Assembly (NCBI GenBank): GCA_029844215.1
Contig: CM056728.1
Coordinates: 62,163,789-62,227,788 of the forward strand
Origin: Przewalskia tangutica
Taxonomy: Eukaryota > Streptophyta > Magnoliopsida > Solanales > Solanaceae
Direction of reading: 5' to 3'
Length of the DNA: 64,000 bases
Positions 10,610-21,934 of this stretch are shown here, piece after piece. Position 1 is the first letter of the stretch; each line of letters opens with the position of its first letter. The notes beneath the pieces were generated by a model. The model had not been told where the DNA came from. It did no database searches and saw nothing but the letters and a program-made list of their open reading frames with translations. Both the position numbers and the translations under genes were made by a program.

Positions 10610-10980
10610 GCAGGTGGTATAACGTCTTGGGGGTTTACCCCTCATTTATACTCTTACCCTGGAGAAGGTGGTAAAGCATGTGGTATGACGTCTTGGGGGT
10701 TTACCCCTCATCTATACTCTTACCCTGGAGAAGGTGGTAAAGCAGGTGGTATGACGTCTTGGGGGTTTACCCCTCATCTATACTCTTACCCTGGAGAAGG
10801 TGGTAAAGCAGGTGGTATGACGTCTTGGGGGGTTTACCCCTCATCTATAATCTTACCCTGGAGAAGGTGGTAAAGCAGGTGGTATGACGTCTTGGGGGTT
10901 TACCCCTCATCTATACTCTTACCCTGGAGAAGGTGGTATAACGTCTTGGGGGTTTACCCCTCATTTATACTCTTACCCTA
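10610..10980 (-). repeat. 66-bp minisatellite in LTR C
   Basis: Five to six nearly identical 66-bp units contain ACGTCTTGGGGGTTTACCCC. GGGGGTTTACCCC is itself an inverted repeat. The unit length is a multiple of three, which explains the open frame across it. A shorter version is in LTR K at 44070-44320. Confidence 0.93.
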
Positions 10981-11206
10981 GCTCAACTGACCATCAAACA
11001 AAACATAAGCACTACCATGTCTTTTATAAAAATCCGGGAATTTAACCCAAGTACTACAAATAACGGAAGCATACCCGTGGAATCCCACATCACCGCAGAC
11101 GCCCAAGTAACTTATAACAAGAAATGGCCCTCCAACCGACAAATGCGAACGTAATAAAACATAATACTTGCACTCAAAGGCTATCACTAGCACACATAGG
11201 CAATTC

Positions 11207-11385
11207 TCAATTAATCAAGCCAAAGTACTTATCAAGGCACACATAGAATAATTCTCAATTAACCAAGCCAAAGTACTTATCAAGGCACACATAGAATAAT
11301 TCTCAATTAAACAAGCCAAAGTACTTATCAAGGCACACATAGAATAATTCTCACTTAAACAAGCCAAAGTACTACGTACGTACAT
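11207..11385 (-). repeat. 48-bp minisatellite in LTR C
   Basis: About four units contain CAAGCCAAAGTACTTATCAA. LTR K has about nine units of the same repeat (44535-44945), so copy number differs between relatives. Confidence 0.92.
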
Positions 11386-13367
11386 TCTTTTCAAAAGACT
11401 CCTTTTAATGTAAAACCCCAAGATACTAACACCCGTAGTATCAAGGTGTGTCTATTTTTCAAAGTAAGTTACTAGACTTTTAGAAAACTCATTTCAAGGC
11501 TTGAAATCAAGTAACTTCAAATTTTCACAATCTAGGCAACTTATGCCCAATAATCAAAATAGACAACTTTCTTAACCTTCCATAAAGCCGTTATAACCAA
11601 CTTCCCATAAAGTTGTTATAACCCTTTATGGTTTTAGACATATTCATTCCTTTTTATAACCAAGAGACTTATACTTAAAACCAAGTATCACATACTTACA
11701 AATCAAGTTTCTTAACTTTCAAAATACTTCAAGTCTCTTAATATTTAGAAAACAAGTTTCTTCTACTATTAAACCTCAAGTAACTCACACCTTTAAAACA
11801 AGTTACTTCTCTTAAATCATGTCATTTCTCCTCTTTTAAAACAATTAAGTAAATCACTCCTTTGACTCCCCTAAAGTCACTACAACAACCCTTAGGTTTT
11901 GGAACTAAGGCCTTAGCCAAAAGATTTGGAAACCACTTCCTTTTCAAGACTCTATGTACTTTAAGTAAAATACTTTCACTTTTAAGAATCCAAACTTCAC
12001 TAAGGAAATGGATCATACAACTTACAATTTAACATCAAAGTACAATCAAGGGAGTACATAGAACGAATTCTATTTTAGGCAATCCAAATACAACCAAGGA
12101 ATAGATCATTTAAGGAGTAGGACATACTTTCTTTATCTTAAGAAATCATGCTAGAAGAGGAGATAGTTCACATACCTTTTCGGCTAAATCCACAAGCTAA
12201 GCCGAATACGCCGCACGTAGAAGTGTCAACCTATAATGGTCACAACATGACTATCAACTTCTAGTCTCTAACGTAGAATAATACTAAGTATACGATCTCT
12301 AATTCTACGGAAAATCGGGCAGCACTTCCTTTGTTTCTACTCACTTTGCCACCTTTTTCAAGGCCGAATACAATAACCAAACATGCCACATTTAAGGCTC
12401 AAAACAACAACCAACCAAAGGGGATTACACGCCTTACAATATGTGTAAAATTCCGCCCCACAATTCATACCAAGTAGTTTAAAATCCAAGCCATTCTCGG
12501 CCAACTATACAACAACACTAAGTCTTTTCCAATCCTTTTCCAATTCCAAGTTCTAAGGTCTAACATGTTATATAGTCATAAACAACTTCAACAACTACAA
12601 TTTCCTTCTTATACAACATGCGACAACTTAAACTAATAATCAACTTGAAATGTAATCTTAAGGCTAAACATGCTAGTTTTCGGATTAGGGTTCCAATAGC
12701 CAATATAATTATCAAACTTCATACTATATATCTCATGCTTGCTAATATCCATAGTTACAACAATAAGTAAGTCTTAACTACTAAAACGACAAAATTTATA
12801 CCTTTACAAGCCCTTAAAATTTCCAAGATTCAAAGTCGCTCCTTAGCAAATTCTTAGCTCCTTTCCTTAGGTTCCAATCCGCTCCAAGCACTCCTTGGAA
12901 GCCTATGAAGAACCCATCTTCAAGTTCCAACTTCAAAGTTGAAGAACTCCTTAAGTTTCCGCCTTGCGACTAATACGAAAACGCCGTTTTTCCGAAATCT
13001 TTCTATTGAGATATCCTTACAATACTCTTAGGGACATTGGGTTAAAGTATTGTGAACAAAGGATCAAAACTACAAAATTTTCTTGTGAACTTGACCTTGA
13101 ACCCGAGAGCTATGTGCTTGAAGAACAAAGTGTGAAATTTTTCTAAGTGTTGGGGAGCTTGTCTTGCACTAGTGTAGTGAATATATAACACAATGGAGGG
13201 CTTGGATTAATACACTTGTGGTCTAGGATGAAAGACAATTAATGTAAAGCCAAGTGGACAAGTTGACTTGGTCAACAATCTCAAGCTAGCAAGACTTGAT
13301 CTTTTACCATGGTCAATGACCATTATACCCTTGCAAATTTTCGTCCAAGGCCAAGTGGGGGAGGTGC

Positions 13368-13447
13368 CACGTGTCGCCCTCTCATTCGTCCATAAAATTC
13401 CGTAACCCTCGTGGGCCCCACAAAACGTAAAATTCTCTGGGCCCCAC
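13368..13447 (-). promoter_or_regulatory. U3 module of LTR C (one palindrome damaged)
   Basis: One perfect GTGGGCCCCAC is at 13411-13421. The second (13437-13447) has a changed first base and spacing reduced to 26 bp. CACGTG is at 13368-13373. A TATATAA-type box is near 13181-13188. Confidence 0.65.
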
Positions 13448-13668
13448 ATGACCAAATCCGTAAAAATAAATTTCCATAATGTTAATAAGTTCCATAATCC
13501 TCAAATAATACATTTTGAGAATCCAATTCTCATCAACGAACATTTTTCCTTTCCGACGTTCGGAAGATTTTCCGTCGGAAAAACAATTCTCCCTTTCGTA
13601 CTAATTTCCAAGTCTTGATTCCTTACATACATTCTCTTATACATGTCCTGGACTTACGGGATGTAACA

Positions 13669-13673
13669 CATTC
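13669..13673. repeat. Target-site duplication of solo LTR C (right)
   Basis: CATTC, identical to 10003-10007. Confidence 0.95.
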
Positions 13674-14652
13674 GTCCCGAATGTTCCTTCTAAGTCTCTA
13701 ATAACACATGCGTCGGTATAGTCTTCACTACTATACTTACAAAACCAATTATGCCACATATGGCCATAATATAACACACGCGCAAATACTTAAATCCAAG
13801 CCAACGAGGAATCACCTCTAACGTGTATAACATCACTATTAGCTCCCACCCATGGTCTAAAGGATACTCTCTTCGCACCTTCACTTTACATAAATAATCA
13901 CTTCCATTCTTTTAACACATGTTCGCTTATTTTCTTACTCGTCGTACCCTTCTCGTACACCCGAACTCTTTCTAGTACACGTACCACATTTCAGTCATCG
14001 CTTCAGTTTTCATAAATCTTGGAGTTACTACCTCCAAACTTGGTCATTACTAGCTTCAATTTCCTTTAAGGCCATTCTCGGCCCTCACGACCCGGTTCTG
14101 GTCGAACGCGTCTACGAACTCGTACAATGGTTACCTAGACTTGGGCCTTGCACCCTCGTGACCCTATCACCTAGCGGGACCACCTCAAACTGACCCCACT
14201 CCAATCCGGGTTGCGGGTTGACCCGCGATTGGTCCTCAACCCGACCCATTATCGCACTAAATTCTCATTTCTGTCCGGAACAAATCTCATTATTCAAGTC
14301 ATGAAAGCCTAGGGGTCTTCTTAGCTCAACTACCCACTTTCATTCCACACAACCCATGGAATTATCACTCTAATATACCTCACGTATATTATGTACCTTG
14401 ACCAAGATCAACCGTAAAATCTTTTACTCACGACGACCTTGCATCTAAGGTCTCAATGGTTATAAGTATTCTAAGGCTCACAATTTCCAGGCACCCAAAC
14501 TTACATTTCCTTCTAACCAGGTGTCTTAAACACAATTTACACAATACTATCCGAACATAACACTTAACATATAATCATCTTATCAACGCATACTAGCCTC
14601 TAGAGGATTAAAGATATACCTGTAACTATTGTTTCACTTTCCCTTTGTCGCT
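13674..14652 (-). mobile_element. Element B non-pol tail
   Basis: Homologous to the tails of A, G and L over its whole length. A 64-codon sense frame (13690-13884, minus) reads KVRREYPLDHGWEL and then a hydrophobic YIMAICGIIGFVSIVVKT, matching the A tail. The antisense frame open in G and L is interrupted here by a 2-bp deletion near 14055 and by other changes. Confidence 0.8.
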
Positions 14653-15913
14653 CTAATCATAATCCTGCCCTGCTGGGCGCATAGCTATAGAAGACGATGA
14701 ACCAGCCACCGATCTCAAAGGATGAGTCTTAACATCTGCGCTACCTCTGATCGGACAATTCCTCGCAAAATGGCCGTGCCAGCCGCAGATAAAACAAGCT
14801 CTCTGAGCACCATGACACTCCCCCACATGGAGGCTACCACATTGGCCACACCAAGGTAGGGGTGGCTTCATCTGGCTAACACCCCTACTCCCCCGAAACT
14901 CAACCTCGAGCCCCGACCGCTCCTAAATACCCTGCACGCCCCAAGACTGTGAAGGAGTACTATGTACTGGCTGAAGTGTATATCTAGTCTGCTGTTGAGG
15001 CTGTCCGCTTCGAAAGTTACCAAAGGACCCTGCTGTCTTGGCCCTCTTATGATGATCTCGGTCATTTCGTTGACCTCTACGTTCCTCAGTCCCCTGTACA
15101 TATGCCTGCATGCGGGCAATGTTCATGCCCGGCTGAAGAGCTACTCCTGTGCAACTCTCTGCTAGATAATCATCAAGTCCCGTGACATATCGGTGCACTC
15201 TATCCTCCATGTCTGCCACTAGGGTGAGGGCATACCGAGCTAATGAGTCGAACTCTATGTTGTACTCCCGAACCGTCCGCCCATTTTGTCTCAACATCAT
15301 AAACCTATCCACCCGGGCTCTCCTCATTTGTGGAGGTAAGAAGTGGTTAAGAAATGCCTCTGAGAACTCGTCCCAACCAGCTGGAAGCGCATGCTCCCCC
15401 CGAGACAGTTCCCACGAATCACACCAGTTGACTGCAATATCACGCAGCTGATGAGAACTCAATACCACTGACTCTACCTCTGAGGCCTTGATCATCTTCA
15501 TGATCCGCTGCAGCTGTCGAATAAACTCCTGAGGATCTTCCTCAGTTCTCGATCCATAGAACTCTGGTGGACTGCAACTCAAGAAGTCTCGAAGCCGCAA
15601 ACTATCGGTTCTGCGCGCCACGGCATTACGGCCCCGTCGCCCTCATGCCTCGCCACAATCCTAGCTAGTAACTGGGCCATCTCCTTGTAACCCATATCCT
15701 CTGTTCCTGGCCGTGGGACTGGAGGCTCAGGTACTGTGGCCTCAGTAGAGATTGTTGATGCTCTAACCTCTCCTGGGGCTGGCGGCGTAGTAGAACTCGC
15801 AGTCTGAAGCACTACCTCAGGTAATGAATGGGCTTGTGCCTCAGAACCTCTCGTGTTCTACCGAAGCTCCTCACCGCCTTTGCCCTTCCGGGCCCCGTTG
15901 CCGCGCGAGGCAT
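14653..15913 (-). pseudogene. gag: Element B gag (broken)
   Basis: The likely start is the ATG at 15913 (MPRAATGPGRAK), similar to the gag starts of A and L. An early frameshift follows. The EDMGYKEMAQLLARI region is in frame 15579-15812. The capsid core is a long open frame (14923-15621, 232 codons) with LRDFLSCSPPEFYGSR, MLRQNGRTVREYNIEF and DMEDRVHRYVTGLDDY. The C-terminal part with the knuckle CFICGWHGHFARNC is at 14755-14796 in another frame. Gag stops at PAGQDYD, just where full-length relatives run on to protease. It is the longest intact capsid core among the gag-only copies and the best template for aligning the others. Confidence 0.9.
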
Positions 15914-16102
15914 AATCGTACATAAGAATACGTCAGAGGAAGTCCAACTTATAACATAGCTCTATCGCACGATCTCAGAGTGAGAAGAATGGAAACCAAC
16001 CCTAAATATCATGTAGCCTCCTGATTATAGGTGTGGTGCACAACACGCCGATAATCAAGACTCTACTAGATACGGTCTGTAGACACTTTCCGAGGACTAA
16101 CT

Positions 16103-16114
16103 GCTCTGATACCA
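16103..16114 (-). other. Primer-binding site, element B
   Basis: The reverse complement is TGGTATCAGAGC (tRNA-iMet), four bases from the LTR boundary at 16119. Confidence 0.93.
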
Positions 16115-16118
16115 CTTT

Positions 16119-18570
16119 TGTCGCGACCCGACCTCGGGCCCGCAATTGGTGCCTTACCCCGGGCACCCTAGTGATAATACATCAGAGAAAATCAGCAGAA
16201 TAACTCATAAACATGTAACAATGTAAAATTAGGAAACAGGCCAACCGATAGGTCGCCTTTCAGCATATATATATATAAAACCCGAACATTTATCCTTTAC
16301 AAAACCCCACTTACAACAGTACTACAGACCTCTAAGAGTTTTTATAACAACTATGACAAGACAGGGCCCCGCTATACCCCTGAATGTACAAGAACCTACA
16401 ATCTCAGGGAATCATACCAAAAGATAAGCCTCCAGAGAAACGGAGCTTCCCAAACCGCAGAACTGTGACCCTAAGAACGAGGATCAACAACCGGTGTACC
16501 TCTACTTGCGGCATGAACGCAGCCCCCCGAAGGAGGTCAGTACAACAGGTACCAAGTATGTGAAACTGAAAATACTGTAATGAAATCATAACAGTCTATA
16601 TAAAACAAGAGACATGTATGATAACCAAACTACAGTACACAATATATAAGCAGTCATGTCAAGTCAGGGACGCATGCCCTCAAAATCATTACTCACATAT
16701 AACTATGAGTCTCACGCCCACAATATCAATCATGCCCGTGGAATACCTTCCTCACTGCCGACAGTCAAAACAACTACAATCATTTGGAAAAACCAAGAGA
16801 ACTTATTCTTTTAAAACCAAGTATCAATTCTTTCCAAATAATGATTCACAACTTTTTATAATGATTCAAGGCCCTTAAGATTTAGAAGTCAAGTCAAGAA
16901 CATGAAAATGAAACCAAATTCATTTAACACACGTACGTCTACCGTACTATATATTTCACAACAAATCATGCTCAAGAGGATAGGAAGAATCACATACCTC
17001 CTCGGCTAATCCACTTGCCAAGTCGAATATGCCGCGCGTAGAATATCAACCTATAATAATCAAATACGTCTATCAACGTCTAGATTTCTTCGTAGAATAT
17101 TTCTAAGTATAGGGTCTCTTATTCTACGGAAAATCGGGCAGCACGTCCCCTGTTTTTACGTACTTTTCCACCTTTTTCAAGGCCAGAAATTCAATAACTA
17201 ACATGCCACATTTAAGGCGCAATAATACAACAATACTAAAGGGGATTACACGCCTAACTTGACGTGTAAAATTCTGCCCCTCAATATACAAAACAGTACA
17301 TTAGTCCAAAGTAGAAACAGTCCAATGTAAATACAGTCCAATGTAAATACAGTCCATTAGTTCATTAGTTGGTGTTCTTGGCCAACTACTACAATCAAAC
17401 TTATCCAATTTTCGGCTAGCATGCCGGAATTACTTCTTTAATCTTCCAATTTATATTTCAATCTTTATATAAGTTATAATAACTTTGTTATTAACTGTCA
17501 ATAGTTAATAGGTAATGTTTTTACCATTTTAATGGCTAGCATGCCAATTTCTCGATTTTAGCAACTTAACAAGGTCCAAATATTTTCCATCTTCCTTCCA
17601 TGTATTACATACCCACTTATATACTACCAACATATATAATATCCAACTTCACAAAGAGGACAAAGTTCATTACCTCAAAAAAGCCCAAAATAATCCATGA
17701 ACTAAAAGTCGATCCGTAGCAAGTTTAGCTCATATTCCTTACATTCCAATCCGCTCCAAGCAACCCTTAGAAGCTCCTAACCAACTCATCTTCAAGATCC
17801 AACTTCAAAAAATGAAGAACATTTTAGGTTCCAAACCTTGTAGGTTTCGGCCAAGGGGTGATTTTTAGGCTAGGGGTGTGAAATCTTGTCTAACACTTGG
17901 TTAATAACCTTTCTAACACATCAAGGAAGAACACTTAAGAGTTTAAGAATTTTTGGACAACTTTAGCTCAAGAACATGGCCCATTGCCGAGAGCACTAGG
18001 AAGGGAGGGAGTAGTTCTTGAAAATTATTCTAAGTGTTGAAGACTTCATCCACAAGGTGTGTATATATAAGACAACCAAGGGCTAGGATTAAAACAAATG
18101 TGTGGATGAGATTGTGGACACTTGTGTGTGGGCCCCACTAGTCCACTTTTCCAACAAAATATCTAGCCCACACTTAGCCACTTGGCTTGTCCACTTGGCA
18201 CTAGATTTTGGCCAACATGGGCCACATGGGGTGACACGTGTCGCCCTCCTATTCGTCCAAAATATTTTTATCTCCCAAAAACATCCATAATGGCCAAAAT
18301 CTCGAAAATAATGTGGGCCCCACAAAACCGTAAATTTCTCCCGTGGGCCCCACGTGACCAATTCTGGAAAATAAAATCCATAATTCTCTTATATTCCAAG
18401 AAGTCCAAATACCAAAATTGAGAATCCAATTCCCAATAATAAACATTTTTCCTTCACGAGGTTCGGAATATTTTCCGTCGGAAATTCAAATTTTTTTCCC
18501 TTTCGTACTTATTGTTATATTCTCGAACGTACGTCCTCATATACATACTCTGGAACTACGGGGTGTAACA
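16119..18570 (-). mobile_element. Element B 5' LTR (2452 bp)
   Basis: Starts TGTCGCGACCCGACC next to the primer site and ends GGGGTGTAACA. The first ~650 bp carry the terminal hairpin and the region shared with other LTRs. At about 16767 the sequence jumps by a deletion relative to B's 3' LTR. From there to the end the two LTRs are nearly identical. Confidence 0.92.
18235..18353 (-). promoter_or_regulatory. U3 module of B 5' LTR
   Basis: GTGGGCCCCAC is at 18313-18323 and 18343-18353 (30-bp spacing). CACGTG is at 18235-18240 within GACACGTGTC, and a second CACGTG overlaps the distal palindrome. Confidence 0.72.
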
Positions 18571-18844
18571 ATGTCCTCCTCTGCTTCCCAAGTCATCTCC
18601 TCTCTATTCTCGTTCCGCCACAAGACTTTTACGGAAGCCACGTCCTTTGTCCGCAGTCGCCTGACCTGGAAATCAAGTATCGCTATGGGACTCTCCTCAT
18701 ACGATAACCCCTCTGTCACCTGGACATCACTAACCGAGAACACTTTGGATGGATCTCCGATACACCTCCTCAACATAGAAACATGAAAGACCGGATGTAC
18801 TGTCTCCAGATCGGACGGCAGATCCAACTCATAGGCAACCTTGC
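18571..18844 (-). pseudogene. Element D chromodomain (truncated by B)
   Basis: The C-terminal extension of the integrase reads HPVFHVSMLRRCIGDP, then a chromodomain-like segment VKVLWRNENREEMTWEAEED. The aromatic and acidic positions (W in VLWRN, W in MTWEAEED) fit the plant chromovirus chromodomain, which in this family directs integration to particular chromatin. Coding sequence stops at 18571, where B's LTR begins; the intact continuation (MLRKYPHLFP) is seen in M. Confidence 0.9.
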
Positions 18845-19324
18845 CTACTCACGGACAATCTGATAAGGCCCAATATACCTTGGGTTAAGTTTCCCCTTCT
18901 TCCCAAACCTCATCACACCCTTCATGGGTGACACCTTCAGGAAGACCCAATCGTCCATCTCAAACTCCAAGTGTCGACGCCGATTATCTGCATACGACTT
19001 ATGTCGACTCTGAGCTGCCAATAACCTCTCCTGGATAAGCTTCACCTTATCCACCGCCTGCTGAATCAAGTCCGGCCCGACTAACTGAACCTCACCCACA
19101 TCGAACCAGCCTATCGGCGACCTGCACTTCCTTCCATACAAGGCCTCATAAGGTGTCATCTGGATATTGGAATGGTAGCTGTTATTATATGCAAACTCAA
19201 CATGACGCAAATGATCCTCCCAGCTACCTCTGAAATCAATAACACAGGCCCACAAAGATATCCTCGTTGTCCGGATAAGACGCTCGTCCGCGTCGGCCGA
19301 GGATGGAATGCGATCGAGGCTCAC
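18845..19324 (-). pseudogene. Element D integrase C-terminal part with GPY/F motif
   Basis: The 159-codon open frame reads ACVIDFRGSWEDHLRHVEFA, then APYEALYGRKCRSP-like sequence (MTPYEALYGRKCRSPIGWFD), a basic linker and KLNPRYIGPYQIVRE, the GPY/F motif. The stretch that should hold the catalytic glutamate (the SERTIQ region, near 19265-19330) is scrambled. There, CTG and CAG sites of relatives appear as CG, so the loss of the glutamate may be a sequence error. A frameshift at 18845 separates it from the chromodomain. Confidence 0.88.
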
Positions 19325-19372
19325 CTGCGTCCTTAATCCCTTCTGGAAGGACCTCCAGAAATTAGCCGTAAA

Positions 19373-19948
19373 TTAGGCTCCTCTGTCTGATATAATAGAT
19401 ATAGGGACCCCATGCAGTCTCACGATCTCCTGGATGTAAAATCTAGCATAATCCTCGGCCGAATAAGTCGTCCTGACTGGAAGAAATTGGGTTGATTTCG
19501 TCAGTCTGTCTACTATAACCCAGATGGAATCACACTTTCTCTGAGTACGAGGTAACCCTGTAACAAAATCCATGTTGATCACCTCCCATTTCTAGGTCGG
19601 AATCTCAATTGTCTGCAATAACCCACCAGGCTTTTGGTGCTCCACCTTGACCTGCTGACAATTCGGACACTGAGCAACGAACTCTGCAACGTCGCTCTTC
19701 AGGCCATCCCACCAATACATACATCTGAGGTCGTGGTACATCTTTGTCGACCCCGGATGAATAGAGTAAAGAGCGATGTGTGCTTCCCCTAGAACCTGCT
19801 GACGAAGTCCTGCAACATCGGGTACACACAATCTACCCTCGTATCTTAGCACCCCATCCGGTGCTACCTCAAATGAACCCTTCTCCTCTCGAAGAGACGT
19901 ATCTCGATACCGTGTCATAATCGGATCCTCATACTGTCGCCTCTTCAC
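19373..19948 (-). pseudogene. Element D integrase zinc-binding domain and catalytic core
   Basis: The first frame (19592-19948) carries the HHCC zinc domain: IHPGSTKMYHDLR, then CPNCQQVKVEHQKPGGLLQ. The second frame (19373-19582) has the core with INMDFVTGLPRT and the second aspartate in SIISDRGA. The break between them is TAG where relatives have TGG (19592-19594), and the core ends at TAA where GAQFTANF is expected (19373-19375). Both are single transitions. Integrase joins the cDNA ends to the target and generates the 5-bp duplications seen in this window. Confidence 0.92.
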
Positions 19949-20535
19949 CTCCTCAACGATAGAAGACTCGGCAACCTCTCGAACCGAACCCCACTACTAT
20001 CGGAACCAACCAATCGAACCCTAAGGCTCGCTAGCTAATGAATCTCGCGGACCATGCCCCTTCTATCTGGATGCACATCTGACAGACTACCCATAGATCT
20101 ATGACTAAAAGCATCTACAACTACATTGGCCTTCCCTGGGTGGTATAGGATATCGACATCATAATCCTTAAGTAACTCTAACCACCGTCTCTGCCACAAG
20201 TTCAGCTCCCTCTGGCTGAAGATATACTAGAGGCTCTTGTGGTCTGTAAAAATATCCACATGAACTCCATATAAATAATGCCTCCAGATCTTCAAGGCAT
20301 GTACCACTGCTGCTAACTCCAAATCATGTGTGGGGTAATTCTTCTCATGTTTCTTGAGTTGTCGAGACGCGTAAGCTATAACCTTACCATGCTGCATCAA
20401 CACACATCCAAGCTCGACACCTGGCACATCACAATAAACCACATACCCGTCTAAACCCTCTGGAAGAGTGAGAACTGGGGTCGTCGTTAATTTCTCCTTC
20501 AGTAACTGGAAGCGCTTTTCACACACATCCGTCCA
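19949..20535 (-). pseudogene. Element D RNase H
   Basis: The 99-codon frame 20227-20526 contains GYVVYCDVPGVELGCVL, HDLELAAVVHALKIWRHYL and FTDHKSL, giving the acidic residues of the RNase H fold. An in-frame TAG at 20227-20229 replaces the CAG of M (TDHKSLQYIF). Beyond it the frame continues to YHPGKANVVVDAFSHRS, with a further TAG for CAG at 20035-20037. RNase H removes the RNA template during cDNA synthesis. Confidence 0.92.
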
Positions 20536-21556
20536 CTAGAACTTGGCCACTTTCTGAGTCAGCCTAGTCAAGGGTGCTGAAATCGAAGCAAACTTCTCCA
20601 CAAACCTCCGATAATAACCCGCAAGGCCTAAAAAGCTGCGCACCTCCGTTGGTGTAGTAGGTCTAGACCAAGTCTTGACTGCCTCAATCTTTGTTGTATC
20701 AACCCGAATACCATCGGCCCTGATAACATGCCCTAAGAATGCCACCGAAGTCAACCAAAACTCACATTTAGAGAACTTGGCATACAACTGCCGGCTCTGG
20801 AGGACTCTCAGTACCGTCCTCAAATGATCTGCATGCTCCTGCTCCGTGCGAGAATAAACCAGGATGTCATCAATGAATACTATAACAAACGTATCCAGAA
20901 ATGGCTTGAACACCCGGTTCATTAAATCCATAAATACTGCTGGAGCATTATTCAAACCGAAAGACATAATCCTGAACTCATAATTCCCATACCGGGTCTT
21001 GAATACAGTCTTAGGGACATCTGCCTCCCTAACTCGCACCTGATGATAACCAGATCGTAGGTCTATCTTAGAAAAACACTTCGCACCCTGCAACTGATCA
21101 AACAAATCATCAATCCTGGGGAGGGGTATCTATTTTTTATGGTTATCTTGTTCAGCTGCATGTAATCGACACACATACACAGCGTCCCATCCTTCTTCTT
21201 TACAAACAATATTGGCGCTCCCCAAGGTGAAGTACTAGGCCTAATAAAGCCTTTCTCCATCAAATCTTTCAGCTGGTCCTTCAAATCCCTCAACTTAGCA
21301 GGTGTCATTCTGTATGGTGGAATAGATATAGGCCGAGTATCTGGCAGAACATCAATACAGAACTCTATCTCCCTCTCAGGAGGAATACCTGAGAGATCGT
21401 CTGGGAATACATCCGAAAATTCTCTAACCATCTGAATCGATCAAGATCCGAAACTCACCAGTATCAAACCCGAATAAGATGGTAGATATATCCCTTCTGA
21501 ACCATCTTTCTAGCCTTGAGGTACGAAATAAACCTACCCTTCGGCGACGCAGTATT
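20536..21556 (-). pseudogene. Element D reverse transcriptase
   Basis: The N-terminal part (21063-21431) has DVLPDTRPISIPPYRM, EKGFIRPSTSPWGAPILFVK and CVDYMQLNK. The palm and connection follow in frame 20536-21105, with GYHQVRVREADVPKTVFKTR, FGLNNAPAVFMDLMN and the catalytic FIDDILVYS near 20863-20877. A small frameshift near 21080-21130 separates the two frames. The second ends in TAG at 20536-20538 where relatives read QW. All catalytic motifs are present, so the lesions are few and recent in kind. Confidence 0.94.
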
Positions 21557-21934
21557 CTATTTCCACTCGATAACCGCCTCACCGGGAAACTGGAACCGTA
21601 CCAATCTCTCCCTACAGTCCACATTGGCGTAGGAAGAAGCCAACCAATCCATACCCATAATAGCATCAAAATCAGTCATATCTAATTCTATCAAGTCGTC
21701 TAGGGTCTGACGACTGTATATAGTCACCGGACAAGCCATATATACCCGCTCCGCTACCACCGAAACACCTACTGGCGTAGCTACCTCAAAAGGTTTTATG
21801 GACTCAGGCTCTATCCCTATTCTATCAGCAATATGAGGAGATATATATGACAAAGTAGAACCCGGATCTGCCAAAGCATATACGTCACAGCATGAAACCA
21901 ATAATGTACCTGTGACGACATCCAGCGACGCCTC
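21557..21934 (-). pseudogene. Element D aspartic protease
   Basis: The frame 21557-21901 contains ALADPGSTLSYISPHIADRI, the plant gypsy variant of the D-S/T-G active-site loop. It is followed by DLIELDMTDFDAIMGMDWLA, the conserved flap-to-core segment of retropepsin-like domains. It would cut the Gag-Pol polyprotein. A stop separates it from Gag upstream (after ISSRQD) and another lies downstream. Confidence 0.88.

Larger units (their letters stand above)
10008..13668 (-). mobile_element. Solo LTR C (3661 bp)
   Basis: Begins TGTCACGCCC and ends GATGTAACA, with perfect 5-bp duplications CATTC on both sides and no interior. This is the product of recombination between the two LTRs of a former element. 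It belongs to the subfamily of LTR K, sharing both minisatellites (10610-10980, 11207-11385). Its host is the interior of B, between polypurine tract and tail. Confidence 0.95.
7785..18570 (-). mobile_element. Element B: gag-only Ty3/gypsy retrotransposon, minus strand
   Basis: Read on the minus strand: 5' LTR (18570-16119), primer site (16114-16103), gag pseudogene, non-pol tail, polypurine tract (near 9990), and a 3' LTR (9985-7785) cut by insertion of A. Solo LTR C interrupts the interior at 10008-13668. B sits inside D's chromodomain coding region; the flank begins ATGTC (18571-18575). No pol domain is present. Confidence 0.88.

Noticed and set aside
10580..10873. 97-codon repetitive frame (GEGGKAGGMTSWGFTPHLYS units)
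   Set aside because: By-product of the 66-bp minisatellite in solo LTR C. The related LTR K has a rearranged array without a conserved protein.
13690..13884. Possible env-like membrane protein gene in the tails
   Set aside because: The hydrophobic stretch is short, with no signal peptide, no second membrane segment and no glycosylation-rich domain. It is kept only as a conserved peptide of unknown meaning.
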